From contig ML986666.1 in NCBI GenBank assembly GCA_010094045.1, positions 62,001 through 126,000 of the forward strand: a DNA stretch of 64,000 bases, given 5' to 3'. This document shows, piece after piece, positions 10,140-21,531 of this stretch. The DNA is from Lojkania enalia (Eukaryota > Ascomycota > Dothideomycetes > Pleosporales). The translations under genes were made by a program, and so were the position numbers. The notes beneath the pieces are model-generated. The model had not been told where the DNA came from, searched no databases, and saw only the letters and a program-made list of their open reading frames with translations. Positions within the stretch are counted from its first letter, which is position 1. Each line of letters begins with the position of its first letter.

Positions 10140-11760
10140 ATGATTTTAGTATCCCTAGTCCTAAGGGACCTGCTTATCTCCTCATTACCCTATAACATGC
10201 ATTTGCGGAACAAAAAGGACGCTTCCTCTCCAACACAGACTACTTCATTGGAAGGCATATCACCTCCGAAGGATCGGACCTTGCTAGCTCAGACGCGTCA
10301 ATTCAGTCCGTCAACACGGACTAAGTGGGGATGGTCAGGGTGGCCTGAGGCACATGCCTTGCGAAAATGGAAATGGGACGAATATAGACTTGCTGGTTGC
10401 CGAGAGCTACCGCTTTTTCTAGAATGCAGAGAAGGCCAAGATCCTAAACTTGACTATATTCAAAAGGACTGTATTGCGGATTTCCTTTGCGATGGTAACC
10501 AAGGGATTAGAAATATGCTTAAGCTCGTTGTTTCTTTTACGGAAGGAACTAGTTCGCTCTGCAAGCCCTCTCTCGAATCAACAATTGTAATGAAGCTTAC
10601 GAGCATATTTAACGTACAAGAGCTTTGGGAGCACTATCCATCCCATGTAATCCCCCTTTTTTTAAGACGACGTAGCCCAGACAACATTACCCAAAGTGAG
10701 TCTGCCTCGCCCAAGCATATGGCTCACTGCACAGACTGACCTCCTAGCCTTCGCCTGCTCAACTGGATATGCACCCGTGTATCCTATTACCGTGGTAACC
10801 TCTTACAACGTAGAGACAGACCAAGTACGCGGATACATAATCTCGGACCTTGGAAGCTTTGACCATTTTGCCCTCCTCGGTATGTTAGATCAAGTTCGAA
10901 ACCAACAGCATCCTCTTCTCGTGCATGTATTAGCACTCGAGAGATCGCTAGAATGTCTTATAAGTGACTTAGAATACATAAACAACCACACCGTAGTTGA
11001 AAACGTCACACTGAACCGAAAATATGCAGACAAGGTTGCTGAATATCGGGCGTGGTGGGCTGGCTGGCAAAATCGACTTTCAGTTACCCAAAGAATGGGT
11101 GATTGGTTACTATGTCAGCTCAATAATATTCATGAGTGGGCGCCACCGCAGAGAGTCGAGCAATATAGTACTAGCACGAAAATAATGCAGGAACGGTTAG
11201 AACAAGTGATACGATGCTGTGAACGGGCAGATGTATTTGGACAGACTATTAGTGGTAGATTATCTGCTTGGCAGGATGCTGTGCGTAATCCTTCCTTAGA
11301 TTTTGCGACTGCGGAGGCTCAATCGAGTATAGGCATTCAGGAAAGCAGCCCAAGAAGACAACCGAATAATGATGCAGCTGGCCGATCTTACATTGAGGGA
11401 TGGCTCAACTATGAAACTTCTTGCATTCCTCGGTACCATCTTTCTGCCAGCTACTTTTGTTTCAGTAAGGCTCCTTTCTTCTATGACTATAGATTTTGAC
11501 TAATTTGTTGCAAGAGCTTCTTCTCCATGCCTTTGTTTGACTGGGAAGCGTCATCTGAATCTGCTATTACTAGTAAGCATTTCTGGATTTGGTGGACTGT
11601 TACGATCCCATTGACGCTAGTAACAATTGGATGCACGATTCTCTGGATAAAATTCAGAATTGGAAGACGAGGAAAGTGGACGTGTAATCCTTTCATAACG
11701 AAAAGGTCTAACTTGGAGACTAGGCAATCACATTTCGAGCGAGGATCTGGAGCAAAATAA
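10140..11760 (+). pseudogene. CorA-like membrane protein gene, apparently broken by frameshifts
   Basis: The sequence looks like the fungal CorA-related family that ends in two transmembrane helices. The 3' part is clear: KLLAFLGTIFLPATFVS, an intron (GTAAGG at 11467 to AG before 11515), then SFFSMPLFDW and a second helix HFWIWWTVTIPLTLVTIGCT, stop at 11760. Upstream, frame 10140-10739 (WPEAHALRKWKWDEYRL) must pass to frame 10696-11499 (LLAFACSTGYAPVYPITVV). A donor-like GTGAGT at 10695 and a CACAG before 10734 would remove the gap but leave the wrong phase. A second change of frame is needed near 11330-11350, where KAAQEDNRIMMQLADLT starts in another frame. Two disruptions favour a pseudogene; assembly error or an unusual splice pattern remains possible. 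No catalytic role is proposed. Confidence 0.65.
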
Positions 11761-12916
11761 CTGCAATCGAGAAAAATAGCTAGTCTTCTAGGGTATGACA
11801 AGGGCGAAGTTTCTACCTATAATATTGTTATCTACTTGTTACGAGCAAAAATGGTAACCAGTCCTTAGGCTCGATGCCAGCTGAAAACATTTATCGAGTT
11901 CTTGGGGCTTCAAAAGGTTACCTTTACTAGCGAGGGAGAATTCCAATGTGCGGGGCATGCTGTTCACGGCTTAGAAGCGTACGTACCGGATGATTAGGAT
12001 ATGTGAACTCTATATGGTTATAAAATTGGCTGTGAATGATCCATTCTTGTATGTATTGAGAAGTTTGCTTTCCCCTTCCGAGAATTTGGGAGATGTGCAT
12101 GTGAAAAGCTAAAGGTCCTGAAAACAAATGTGATCTACCAATCTTAGTGTGACATCGCCTGAATTTTAATTATATAGACCTCCAATAGCCTTTATTTCGG
12201 CACTTAACCGGACAATTTGTGAAAGAGTAATGGCGTATAAAGTCTTTCTTGCCTCGAGCTCCTTTGGGAGTGTTTGCCATCCAAATTTTCTTCCGCTTAG
12301 CTCATAGACTGTAGGAGTAGCTATTTGCACTGTTTCTACCGATTCCGATCTGGTATTATCTCGGGCCTTTGGATTACCTTCGGCAATTTTAGGTGGCTGA
12401 TGGGTCCTTAGAAAAGCAACCTTGCGTTGATCCCGAAGATTGAGCTGGATATCGCCATTACATATTAGCATAGTGCTGTCTTCAATTCTGGCTCCAATGG
12501 TGCTACTTTAGGAATATATTGCATCTAGTGCGTAACTACATACCTTCTCTGCTGTCCTCTCAGTCTTCAGCACAGTACTACTTGAATTGAAATGAATTGA
12601 CGTTACAGTTTTCATTAGCTATGCCGAAGAATATGTACCACGGCGTGAAGCCTTTAGTTGTATGTTTGCACTCGCTTAGAGTTTTAAGTACTCATAAGAT
12701 TAGTCCCAATTTTGAGAGAATGATTCGGGGGAACTCTTCACTGTTGTACAACGCAGTGGTGTTCACATTTGGGGTATACGTTGGTTGGCTTGGAACTAGC
12801 CCGTATCCAGCCTAGTCTTCTCATGCCCACGCTTCCCCTCCTATTCTCGTTAAGGGAGCCACGGAGCCTCAAATCGCCGCCATCATACATCTATCCGCCT
12901 TGATTCCCGAGGCAAA
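11761..12916. other. AT-rich intergenic region with short unrecognised frames
   Basis: Holds a 101-residue open frame on the minus strand (12471-12166) and a 72-residue frame on the plus strand (12597-12815). Neither shows a known motif or supporting splice structure, so neither is called. The end just before 12917 serves as promoter of the chitinase gene. Confidence 0.4.
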
Positions 12917-14286
12917 ATGCAGTGTTTAAACAGGATGCTTCTTTTACCTGTCCTCATGATTTCCGGTTTTCTCGTTATCGCTGTTGAAGTAAGTCCACCA
13001 AAATACATTATGTATTTGACAGGGTGATCCTCCACAACATCAAACCATTGCTTTCATCAAACTCAGAGGTGCCAGACAACACCCAATTGTCCCAGAACTT
13101 TCAAGAGTGTCCTCCATCACACATGTTGCCCTCGCCTTCATGCGTCCCATGGTATTCAACGAGCCTAATCCCACATCCTGGCCTCTCTTCACTACGGTGG
13201 GTGCTGCACGTGAGAAATTCACCCCGGGGACCAAGATCATGGTCGCCATCGGGGGCTGGGGAGACACTCAAGGGTTTTCGGATGCCGCGAGGACGGAAGA
13301 GGGGAGGCGATTATTCGCGAAGAACATCAAAGTGATGATGGACCAGACTGGCGCGGATGGTTCGTCAATTCTATTATATCTGAGACTAGTAGTATTCTGA
13401 TTCCTCCAGGAGTGGACATTGATTGGGAATACCCTGGGTAAGCCACCACCAAACACCAGACCCCCGTCCCTCCCTCTCACGTCCTCAACTAATCCCTCAT
13501 TCTAGCGGAAACGGCGAAGACTACAAGACCGTCCCCAACTCCGAGAAAGTCTGGGAGATCAACGCATACCCAAAACTCCTCTCCTGCATCCGACAGGCCA
13601 TTGGGCCGTCGAAGATCATTTCGGCAGCGGTTCCTGGCCTCCCACGTGACATGCTGGCTTTTACGTCACACACGATTCCACTGATCCTCGAGTCCGTCGA
13701 CTTCTTCAATATAATGACGTACGACTTGATGAATCGTCGTGACAACATCACCAAGCACCATACGGGTGTGCAACTCTCCCTCGAAGCCGTTGATGCGTAC
13801 TTGGATCGCGGTTTACCGCCCACAAAAGCGAATCTCGGCTTTGCATTTTACGTGAAGTGGTTCAAGACAGATCTAAGTGCTAATTGCAACGTGGATCCGA
13901 TCGGCTGTAAGACGGAGCTCATGGAGGACCCGGAGACGGGCGCCGATCTTGGGAAGGCCGGCGCATTCTCGTGGCATGATAGAGTCCCTTCTGAACTAGC
14001 GTCGTCATTCAAGCTAGCGCTAGAGAATGGGCGATATGATGAGCAGGGTGGAGGGCATTATTACTGGGATAGGAACGAAAATATTTGGTGGAGTTGGGAT
14101 ACACCTGCAGCCATGATCAAGAAATTCCCGCGAATCGCGGAGAAGAAGAGACTGAGTGGTGTGTTTGCATGGGGTTTGGGTGAAGATGGTGAGGAATGGG
14201 AGCATTTGGATGCGCTGACGGAAATGTTCGAACGATGGATTGGGGAAGGAACGTCTTGGGACCAGGAAGAGAAGAGCGAGTTATAG
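12917..14286 (+). CDS. Glycoside hydrolase family 18 chitinase, secreted or membrane-anchored
   Basis: Endo-type chitin hydrolase of the GH18 TIM-barrel family. Exons 12917-12988, 13023-13359, 13410-13437 and 13506-14286 join in phase to 405 residues. Exon 1 encodes a hydrophobic N-terminus (LLLPVLMISGFLVIAVE) that fits a signal peptide or anchor. The catalytic DxxDxDxE signature reads DGVDIDWE, with the last Glu as acid/base; it is encoded almost wholly by the 28-bp third exon. Upstream KIMVAIGGWG is the second conserved GH18 block (SxGG type, here AIGGWG), and downstream FFNIMTYDLMN supplies the third barrel motif. No chitin-binding module is seen. A role in wall turnover or nutrition is an inference. 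The 28-bp exon makes this an easy gene to mis-annotate. Confidence 0.92.
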
Positions 14287-15245
14287 CGTCTTAGGAATTT
14301 TTTGAGGAAGATTTCAAGGCCTATCCTACACATCAGGCACTAAAATCGAGGACAACTTGTGCTATGGCTAGGTGGCTTCTTATGGAACGGACAAAGTCGG
14401 AAACAACGCCAAGGCTGGAATTTGCCGCTTTACAACGCTATTAAGCCTCTCTATTCTCTACCCAATATAAAAACATGCTAAATAGACTATAGGTGCCCCG
14501 GCATAGTTATTGTACAGCCGACAGGTATCCTGACATTTCTTTCCCGTTAGAATTCGCTGCTACCCCCACCACCGGCCCGCGCGGGGTATCCGAAGCTACC
14601 ACGTTCGAACATTCAAAGGCCGTACCTCCAACTTAGCAGCAACCCACCTCAGCTTTATGTGCACTAGCTCGGTATCTCATCCTGCTAATTGTGATAGCCC
14701 CAATAGTCCCCAGTGAAGTTAAACTGGAGATTAATGCTCCATCGATTGTCAGCATCCGGCTCAAAATTCAGGTCTATAGATTCGATTACATCACTTCCAA
14801 CCGAGACATCCACGACCAAACTAACCTACCGATTCGTCCGTTACCCACGAGGAAGAAATTCTAGCTAGTGCAAGACCTTGTCTAACATTCTACGCAGACT
14901 AAAGTAGATTGTAGAATGTAAGATAATATTCCTCGCTTCGCTCATCTAGAAAAGCCGATACCGAGCGCATCGGAACGACCGCTTATCAAGCAGCGCATTC
15001 CTTGTTCCGAAAGCGATCCGAGTTCCGATGATTAAGAAGCGTTTTGTTGACAAGATTTGTATAAGGGTTATAAACTGGTGTTGCTCCTTGTAGTGAGAGG
15101 TAGGTATCACTCTTTTTACAATCCTCGTTTCTGTGCCACAAATTCTTATTCAACCCTCTCCTAGGTTCATCTGGTAGATTTAATCCGCGTATCCTCGCCT
15201 GGCCGCTCGTTTCATCCAGCCTTGCACATTATATCATCCACCACA
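14287..15245. other. Intergenic region with inverted repeats upstream of the monooxygenase
   Basis: Two perfect 9-bp inverted repeats are present: ACATTCTAC at 14885-14893 with GTAGAATGT at 14911-14919, and CATCGGAAC at 14968-14976 with GTTCCGATG at 15022-15030. The second arm pair contains CGG/CCG triplets of the kind bound by Zn2Cys6 regulators. No gene is seen here. Confidence 0.5.
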
Positions 15246-16472
15246 ATGGCTCTCACCACCCAGAAACCCATACTCATCTGCGGCGCGGGCCTGGCCTCCC
15301 TCCTCCTCGCCCAATCCCTCCGCCGCGCCTCCATCCCCTTCCTCATCTTCGAGCGCGACAGCTCGATATCCTTCCGCGCGCAGGGCTACCGGCTGCGGCT
15401 CTCGTCCGAGGGGCTCGACGCTATCGAGTCCGCCCTGGGCTCAGCGCAGTTCCAGAGATTCTGGGACATGTGCGGGAAGACGGGTGGTGGGGGTTTTGGC
15501 ACCATCAACGCGATTACAGGGGAGAAGATGTCCGGATCCGGACCAAGCAACAATGCGGGCCAAACCAAGACGTCCGGCAGAGGACCACCACAGGAATCAC
15601 TGGCCTCGCGCGGCGGGAAGATTGTGGGGATCGCACGGGGTGACATGCGCAGGCTGTTCATGGAAGGCTGCGAACCGTTCGTGCGCTGGTCGCATCGGGT
15701 CGCGGGCTACGAAGTGAGCACGTCGGGCGTCCGCGCCGTCTTCGAAGATGGTTCCAGGTCCGTCGAGGGCGACATGCTGGTCGGCGGCGAGGGCGTATCA
15801 TCCCGAGTCGCCAAACAGCTATCCAACGGCAAACTCAAAGTGTATGATACCGGTGCTAGGGGTATCCACGGGCAGGCCCCGACGACGGCGTTTAAGGGCC
15901 TTGGGGAGGGGGTCTGGCGGCTGGCCGACGAAACGAAGCCCAATGGGAAAGTCTTCGTCATGACGAACGTCCGGCCTGGAGATATGGACGATCCTGATGT
16001 GCAGTTTGGCTGGACGCTGGCGGCGCAACCGGGCGTTGTGGGGGCGCCCAACGACGACTACACTATCGTTGGAAAGCCGGCGGCCGAGATCGCGAAGGCG
16101 CTTACCAGGGACTGGCACCCTCGTGTGAGGACCCTTTTCGATGAGATGGTGGAGTCGGAGGCCGCCTTCTGGAAAATCACGTGCTCGACCCCCAGCGGCG
16201 TACCGGATTGGCAGAACGAACCGCGCGTCACAGTTATCGGAGACGCGGTCCATTCGATGACGCCTGCTGGTGGAATGGGCGCAAATACGGCGGTTAGGGA
16301 TTCTGCGTTGCTAGGCAAGTTACTAGCCGGGTCGGGCGGGTATAAAGAGGGTGTAACTGGGGCGTATGAAAAGGAGATGAGAGTGTATGCGAGCGAGGCC
16401 GTCAGGGCAAGTTACGGAATGGCGACGAGCCAATTTGGCGTAGCCATCAGTGAAGACTCGCCGACAGTCTAG
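15246..16472 (+). CDS. FAD-dependent monooxygenase (PF01494-type)
   Basis: Single-exon gene of 408 residues from the ATG at 15246. The N-terminal Rossmann motif is ILICGAGLASLLLAQSL, with the GxGxxx(S) dinucleotide loop, ending in the acidic FERD that would bind the FAD ribose. The second FAD motif near the C-terminus is VIGDAVHSMTPAGGMGANTA. The order and length fit class A flavoprotein monooxygenases (salicylate-hydroxylase or zeaxanthin-epoxidase-like). Codons are GC-rich compared with flanking DNA. Substrate cannot be told. Neighbours (chitinase, nitrilase) do not define a pathway, so a secondary-metabolism or detoxification role is only a guess. Confidence 0.9.
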   Translation: MALTTQKPILICGAGLASLLLAQSLRRASIPFLIFERDSSISFRAQGYRLRLSSEGLDAIESALGSAQFQRFWDMCGKTGGGGFGTINAITGEKMSGSGPSNNAGQTKTSGRGPPQESLASRGGKIVGIARGDMRRLFMEGCEPFVRWSHRVAGYEVSTSGVRAVFEDGSRSVEGDMLVGGEGVSSRVAKQLSNGKLKVYDTGARGIHGQAPTTAFKGLGEGVWRLADETKPNGKVFVMTNVRPGDMDDPDVQFGWTLAAQPGVVGAPNDDYTIVGKPAAEIAKALTRDWHPRVRTLFDEMVESEAAFWKITCSTPSGVPDWQNEPRVTVIGDAVHSMTPAGGMGANTAVRDSALLGKLLAGSGGYKEGVTGAYEKEMRVYASEAVRASYGMATSQFGVAISEDSPTV

Positions 16473-17044
16473 GCAAAGCGAGCGGTACTAATTTCATTTT
16501 CTTTCTATACAATCAGCCCAGTTGTAATCTCCACTTGTAGTCAATCTTTCTCCTAGAACTACAGAAAACCTCTCCCCCCCCTAATTTCATTTTTGTCCGC
16601 TGCTGGTCCCTTCTGCCGCCCTGTGCCTTTTTCGAACCCCTGACTCTAGAAAACAGGCCAAGAAGTAAACGGAAACGGTCCATTTCCCTCCTTCCATTCA
16701 CCCTCTTTTCTCTTTGGAAAAAAAAAAAAAAAAAAAAGGAAAAACAAAAGTTAAAGCAGGGTAACGTATGGATCTACAGCAGGAATCATTTCTTTCTCCT
16801 TTTTCTTTTCCTACGCAAGTTTTTGCTTTTCTTGTTTTCTTTGCTCTGGAGACTGGGAGCATTGGCTGGCATAAACAACCGCCAGCGTTCGAAACCGCCT
16901 TATTTCGGGAACTAGGATGACACGACAGAATTACTCCAGCTCGAGCTAAAGAAAAAAAAAAAAAAAAAACAATCTAGGCACCAATTCAGAAGAAATCAAG
17001 CAAGCTCAATAGCCAATCCCTCTACGATCTTCCTCAACATCCCA
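16473..17044. other. Convergent 3' region with long poly-A tracts
   Basis: Lies between two convergent genes. Holds homopolymer A runs near 16719-16737 and 16950-16968 and pyrimidine-rich stretches; no coding signal. Confidence 0.5.
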
Positions 17045-18250
17045 TCAACGACCTACCGGCCGTCCCGCCGTCCATCCCTTCTCCCCTTCGTCGAACAACG
17101 CTACAGTCCGCCGACGTGTACGGTCCACGGTCAAGCTAAACACATCAAGCCTCTGGTACCCGCCCGCAAGGTCATGGTACTGCTTCCCTTCGACACAGTC
17201 CTCGAGATTCAAGTCCGCGTACAGGATCCCTTCCTCATTTTGCAGGTACTCTCTCGTCTCCATCTCCACCTCTCTTTTCTCCACCCCCCGCTTCTTCTCC
17301 TCGTTGAATACAAAGCTCTGAATCGGCGCCCCTGTCGGGTCCAAAAACATTGTCGCGCCCCGCGGCGCGTTATAGAGCTGCCGAGCAAGATATTCCGCGC
17401 GGGGGGAACCCTCGACTATGGTATCTATGGCATGCGAGTCCAGAACTCCAGCGCACATGACGCCGAAGCATTTGGCCTCGAAGCAGTGCGCCGCCGCTCT
17501 TATCCTATTCGCGGCTACGTTGTCGTAGTTTGCAGCCCTACGGCTACGACCTATGCTCGATTGCGCCGTGACGCTCTGCTGGGGTTCGTTGTTCCGGGGG
17601 CGAGGGTCCGGAGTATGTTGTTTATCCCCATCATCATCGAGGCTAGGAAAGACCTCCCTAGTCGGCCACACCGCCGGCCATGTAGAAATATGGACTTGCT
17701 CCCCCAAGGCCACCAACGCATATCTCGCCAGCGGATTCGTATTCTCGCCGCAGATCAGCGCTCCGACCCTGCCACCAAATGCACCCCCCGTCTCGGCTAC
17801 CCGCAAACCGTGCCCGTCGCCGGGCGCCCACGTCAACTTCTCGAAGAAGGTCGGCACCAATTTGCGGTGGTGCACGAGGACTTGCCCATCGGCGCCGATG
17901 ATCACGTTGGAGTTGAATAGTGTTGCGATGCTCGGCGCTGCCTTCTCCGAGAACCCCATGCTAATGCAGACCCCCAGCTCCTTCGCCGCGGCTCTGAGCG
18001 CCCCGATCTCCTCGCCGTCGGCGTGGATGGATTCCCGGGCCATCCGGGCGAAGAGGTGGTGGTTCTCGGTCGGCGACCGGAGCGCGCTCCAGATGGGAAA
18101 CGCTGGGATGAATGACTCCGGGAAGACGACAAGGTTGGCTCTGCGTTTGGAGGCTTGGTGAATGAGGGATATGGCTTTCTCAGTTGTCTTGCTAGCGGAG
18201 AGAAAGATGGGGGCGGCGTGGCAGGCGGCTACCCGTATTATAGGAGCCAT
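17045..18250 (-). CDS. Nitrilase-superfamily carbon-nitrogen hydrolase
   Basis: Unspliced, 401 residues from the ATG at 18250; the frame is open further upstream but without family sequence. The Glu-Lys-Cys triad of the superfamily is visible: E45 in VVFPES, K130 in HHRKLVP and C167 in ALICGENTNP. The CGENTNPLARYAL context is that of fungal nitrilases and cyanide hydratases rather than amidases or NAD synthetases. A low-complexity acidic and polar insert (about residues 205-235) precedes RAAAHCFEAKCFGV. The C-terminal region SFVFNEEKKRGVEKREVE is charged. The likely reaction is nitrile to acid plus ammonia; a cyanide-hydratase or cyanoalanine role cannot be excluded. Convergent with the FAD monooxygenase. 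Confidence 0.9.
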   Translation of the reverse strand: MAPIIRVAACHAAPIFLSASKTTEKAISLIHQASKRRANLVVFPESFIPAFPIWSALRSPTENHHLFARMARESIHADGEEIGALRAAAKELGVCISMGFSEKAAPSIATLFNSNVIIGADGQVLVHHRKLVPTFFEKLTWAPGDGHGLRVAETGGAFGGRVGALICGENTNPLARYALVALGEQVHISTWPAVWPTREVFPSLDDDGDKQHTPDPRPRNNEPQQSVTAQSSIGRSRRAANYDNVAANRIRAAAHCFEAKCFGVMCAGVLDSHAIDTIVEGSPRAEYLARQLYNAPRGATMFLDPTGAPIQSFVFNEEKKRGVEKREVEMETREYLQNEEGILYADLNLEDCVEGKQYHDLAGGYQRLDVFSLTVDRTRRRTVALFDEGEKGWTAGRPVGR

Positions 18251-18986
18251 AGTTGCTGTGATGGAGGTGTATATTTTTAAGAGGTACTGGCTGTAAGACG
18301 CTAGATGAAATCCATAAAAGTGAACGCTCCAATCTGACTCTAATACATCAACCTGTTGTATTGGGCATGTTGTGGCACCGCTAGACCTCAACGTTCAGAT
18401 CTTGTTTTGATATACGACTAGTCGTCGTGGCAGTTAAGTATTTATGGAGCGGGGGCCCGATCTGCTTCCCTTCTTCGCTTGACTGCGGGGTACTTTTTCC
18501 CGCCCGCTGGCACCCTGCCGCCCGTCCCTACAACGCTCCTCCATTCCAATAATCCAATGTATCAAAGTTTCCTCCCCAGGCGTCCTTAGCAATACAATGT
18601 AGGACTAAACAGAAACAAGAGCTATTTTAGAGCAGCTCTTCTTACCCTCTGTCTACCTCTCCTACTATATATATGTCTTTTCTAACTATAGCCCAACCCT
18701 AAAACTAAAATAACTGTACACATACAAACACATAACCACCAATTAGTCAGTACAGCACAGCTCTGTGCGCAAAAAACCGGATGGTTAAGACAAAAGGGAG
18801 CACTCATGGAGGCGTAGATGGCATCGATGGCATCAGAGGAGAGGGAGGGTATACCGGTTGGGACGCGATGTGATGATACACAAGATCTCAATTGATTGTC
18901 GCCGCTAATCTATCTCTCCTGCAATAATTTTCTTCCCCGGCACACTGCGCCCCAGCAAAAGTAACCCTCGGCATGGAAAACTCCCC
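18251..18986. other. Intergenic region nitrilase / seryl-tRNA synthetase
   Basis: Nitrilase promoter side and SerRS 3' flank. No gene recognised; TATATATA lies near 18665. Confidence 0.45.
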
Positions 18987-20700
18987 TCACTTAGTCCTAA
19001 CTGGTAGTGCCTTCTCCGCCTTCTCCGCCTTCTCCGGCTTCCACTCCTTCACAAACGGCAGGAACTCCGGCTGGCCGGGTATATACTTCTGCAGCACCTT
19101 GGGCACCTTGAAGCCCTCGGGAGTCTGGAAGTTCTCGAGCAAGCAGCACAGCGTTCGCTCCGTGGCGCAGACTACTCATCGTTAGCCCCTCTGTCAATTT
19201 TCCATGAAACTTGTGCTTCTTACGAGTGCCGTTCAGGGCGTGGACGTATTCCTTTCGGGTGGCCGTCTGCTTCTTGACGCCGTACCGGATCTCGAGCTCG
19301 CGGGTCTGGTAGTCTGTACAATTGCTGCAGGAGACGAGCTCCTTGTATTCGCCGCCTCCTGTTACGGGGAACCATGCCTCGAGATCGAGCTTCCTTGAGG
19401 CAGCGTTATCTGGGCTCTGTCAGTGCGCCAGTCCAGGGGGGTTATTACAGCTATTAAACGTACTTAGTGCACCACTAACAATACCCACAACCTGATACGG
19501 TAATCCTAAGCTCTGGTAGAATTCCTCTGAAGTCGCGATCATCTCTTCAAAGGCTTCCCATGACCTGCGTGACCATAAGCATTTGATTGTGTCTGCAAAG
19601 GCCACATGATGCATACTTGTCTGGTTTTGTGATCAAGAACTGCTCCACTTTCTCAAACTGGTGGATCCTGAAGATTCCCCACGCGTCTTTGCCGTGGGAG
19701 CCTGCCTCCTTCCGGAAGTTCGTCGAATAACCAGCGTACTTGATGGGTAGATCCTGGCCGCCCAACCACTCCTCCGAGTGCAGGGCACTGATGGGCTGTT
19801 CCGAGGTTGCAATTAGATACTTGTCCGTCTCTGGCTTGTCCTTGCTCTCAGTGACCTTGTACAATTCCTCGTCGAAGTCCGAAAGCTGGGCCGTCTTTGC
19901 CATCTGATCCCTCAGCATGAAGTATGGTGGCTGGTTCGGGGTGTAGCCCTTGTTGAACAGAAACTCCAGGCCGTAGTTGATCAAGGCTTGGTTCAGGAAC
20001 AATCCGTAGCCCGTAAGGCAGTAGCCCCTGTGTCCAACAATCTTGACCCCCCTCTCCGGATCGAATCCGCTCAGCCTCGTCAGCACGCCATGGTGTGGTA
20101 TTCCGTCCGGGTTGTGCTCCGCCTTCACGCCTTCTAGCGCCCACGTTCGGTACACAGCATTGTTGTCCTCGTTATCTGAGATCGGGACGCTCTCGTGGAC
20201 GTAGTTGCCGACGGACTTCACCTTGGCATGGAGCTTGACGAGCTTCTCTGCCGCCTCGTCTTCTTGAGCCTTCTTCTTCTCCTTCAGCTCAGCGATCTGC
20301 TTGAGCAAGTGATCGGCATTCTCGCCCTTTTTCTTTAGCGGTCCGACCTGTTTCTGGAGTCCGTTGATCTCGGAGCCGATTTGGGTCGCTGCGTACTGTG
20401 CTATTTGCGCGAAAAGTGTTAGCACTATTCCGCGCTTCTAGTTGAATGATTTGAGGAATTTCAAGGTCGGAGGGCACGCACTCTGCCTATGAACCTCAAA
20501 ATCATTGATGATCTCATCTACAACCTCGACATTCGCGTGCCTCTTCCTCTGGCTCTCGCGAATCTTCTCCGGGTCGCCGCCCCGCTCTTTGATGAAATCG
20601 TTGCTATTGTCCCCTCCATTGTCAGTCAGTTTTTTACTTGGACGAAAAGCGCATAAGGTGGAGGGCATGGAGAGGATGGACCAACTTACACGTCCAGCAT
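18987..20700 (-). CDS. SES1: Cytosolic seryl-tRNA synthetase
   Basis: Class II aminoacyl-tRNA synthetase that charges tRNA-Ser (and tRNA-Sec where present). Six exons on the minus strand (20700-20690, 20603-20482, 20400-19617, 19564-19464, 19409-19224, 19171-18987) join in phase to 462 residues. The N-terminal coiled-coil arm that grips the long variable arm of tRNA-Ser is seen as [33 protein letters not shown]. Motif 2 reads [23 protein letters not shown]; motif 3 carries the ATP-binding Arg in the final exon ([14 protein letters not shown]). The C-terminal tail holds a short KAE repeat and ends in RTK, a basic eukaryote-type extension. The first exon has only 11 bp. Confidence 0.96.
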
Positions 20701-21531
20701 GTCGTGCTTTGCGTATGTAAATGGGCGGGCGCTAATTGAGGGTATAGAGAAGAAGTTTGGGTTGGTTTCAGAAGACTCAGCGTGGTGTTCAGGTCGCTTG
20801 ACTCAGGCACGAACCCGCCTTTGCTGTGGCCTGTGCGTTTGGCGGGGCAGTTTATGGCACTCGAGGCGCCTGTGGCGGTGCGCCAAGAAATGAATAACCC
20901 CCCTTCCCCAACCCGCGCGCCCTGCGCCCTGACGAGCAAAAAGCATTGACGGCTCGGCGTAATGGGTTCCGAGGGCAAACTGCCGGTATGGGCAAGAATA
21001 AAAGATAACCACGTGAAATCGTGGAAAACAGCAACCTTGTGGTCATAGTTTATGAGCTTCCTATTCCAGGCCTTCCGTCCGGCAAGGAAAACGGTGAGAA
21101 CTCGTACCTGGTCAGCGCCCGTACCTGACACGGTGCCTTTTCCTGATCGAGTCTTGCAGCGGGAGCAACCGAAGAGAATTCCAAGAAGACTTGCAAAGCC
21201 GTGCGGCAGCGTTTTCTCTTCATCATCATAACCGTGAATCTGTCTATCCAAGACCGAGGTACGGGTCGTTACCCAAGAATCCAGTAAGAATATGGGACAT
21301 GCCCAAGAAAGTAAACCCTCCCCCCCCAGAATACAAAAACCAAACACCGAGTTAACAACCATATCTCCGTTATGTTGCGGCAAGGACGTAGCCCACCACA
21401 GTATGGGAAACCAAAACCCAAGCCTCTATGTCCGTCTAGATTGAACAAGAAGGGAACGCCAATGTCTAGCCCACTAGGAGCAGCAACGTCGTCTGAACGT
21501 TGTTTTCATCCCTGAACACAAGGTCCGCCTA
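20701..21531. other. Intergenic region SES1 / rheb
   Basis: SES1 promoter side and rheb 3' flank. Open frames here lack family features and are treated as chance. Confidence 0.45.

Noticed and set aside
12166..12471. 101-residue minus-strand frame (ELSGRKFGWQTLPKELEAR)
   Set aside because: Looks protein-like in places but has no recognised motif, no clear exon partners and sits in an AT-rich block; not enough to call a gene.
17174..18161. Long plus-strand frames (up to 248 residues) opposite the nitrilase gene
   Set aside because: GC-rich antisense shadow of the nitrilase coding strand, which has the full catalytic triad.
20634..21383. 249-residue minus-strand frame upstream of SES1
   Set aside because: Mixed low-complexity translation without family features; overlaps the SES1 first exon and promoter.
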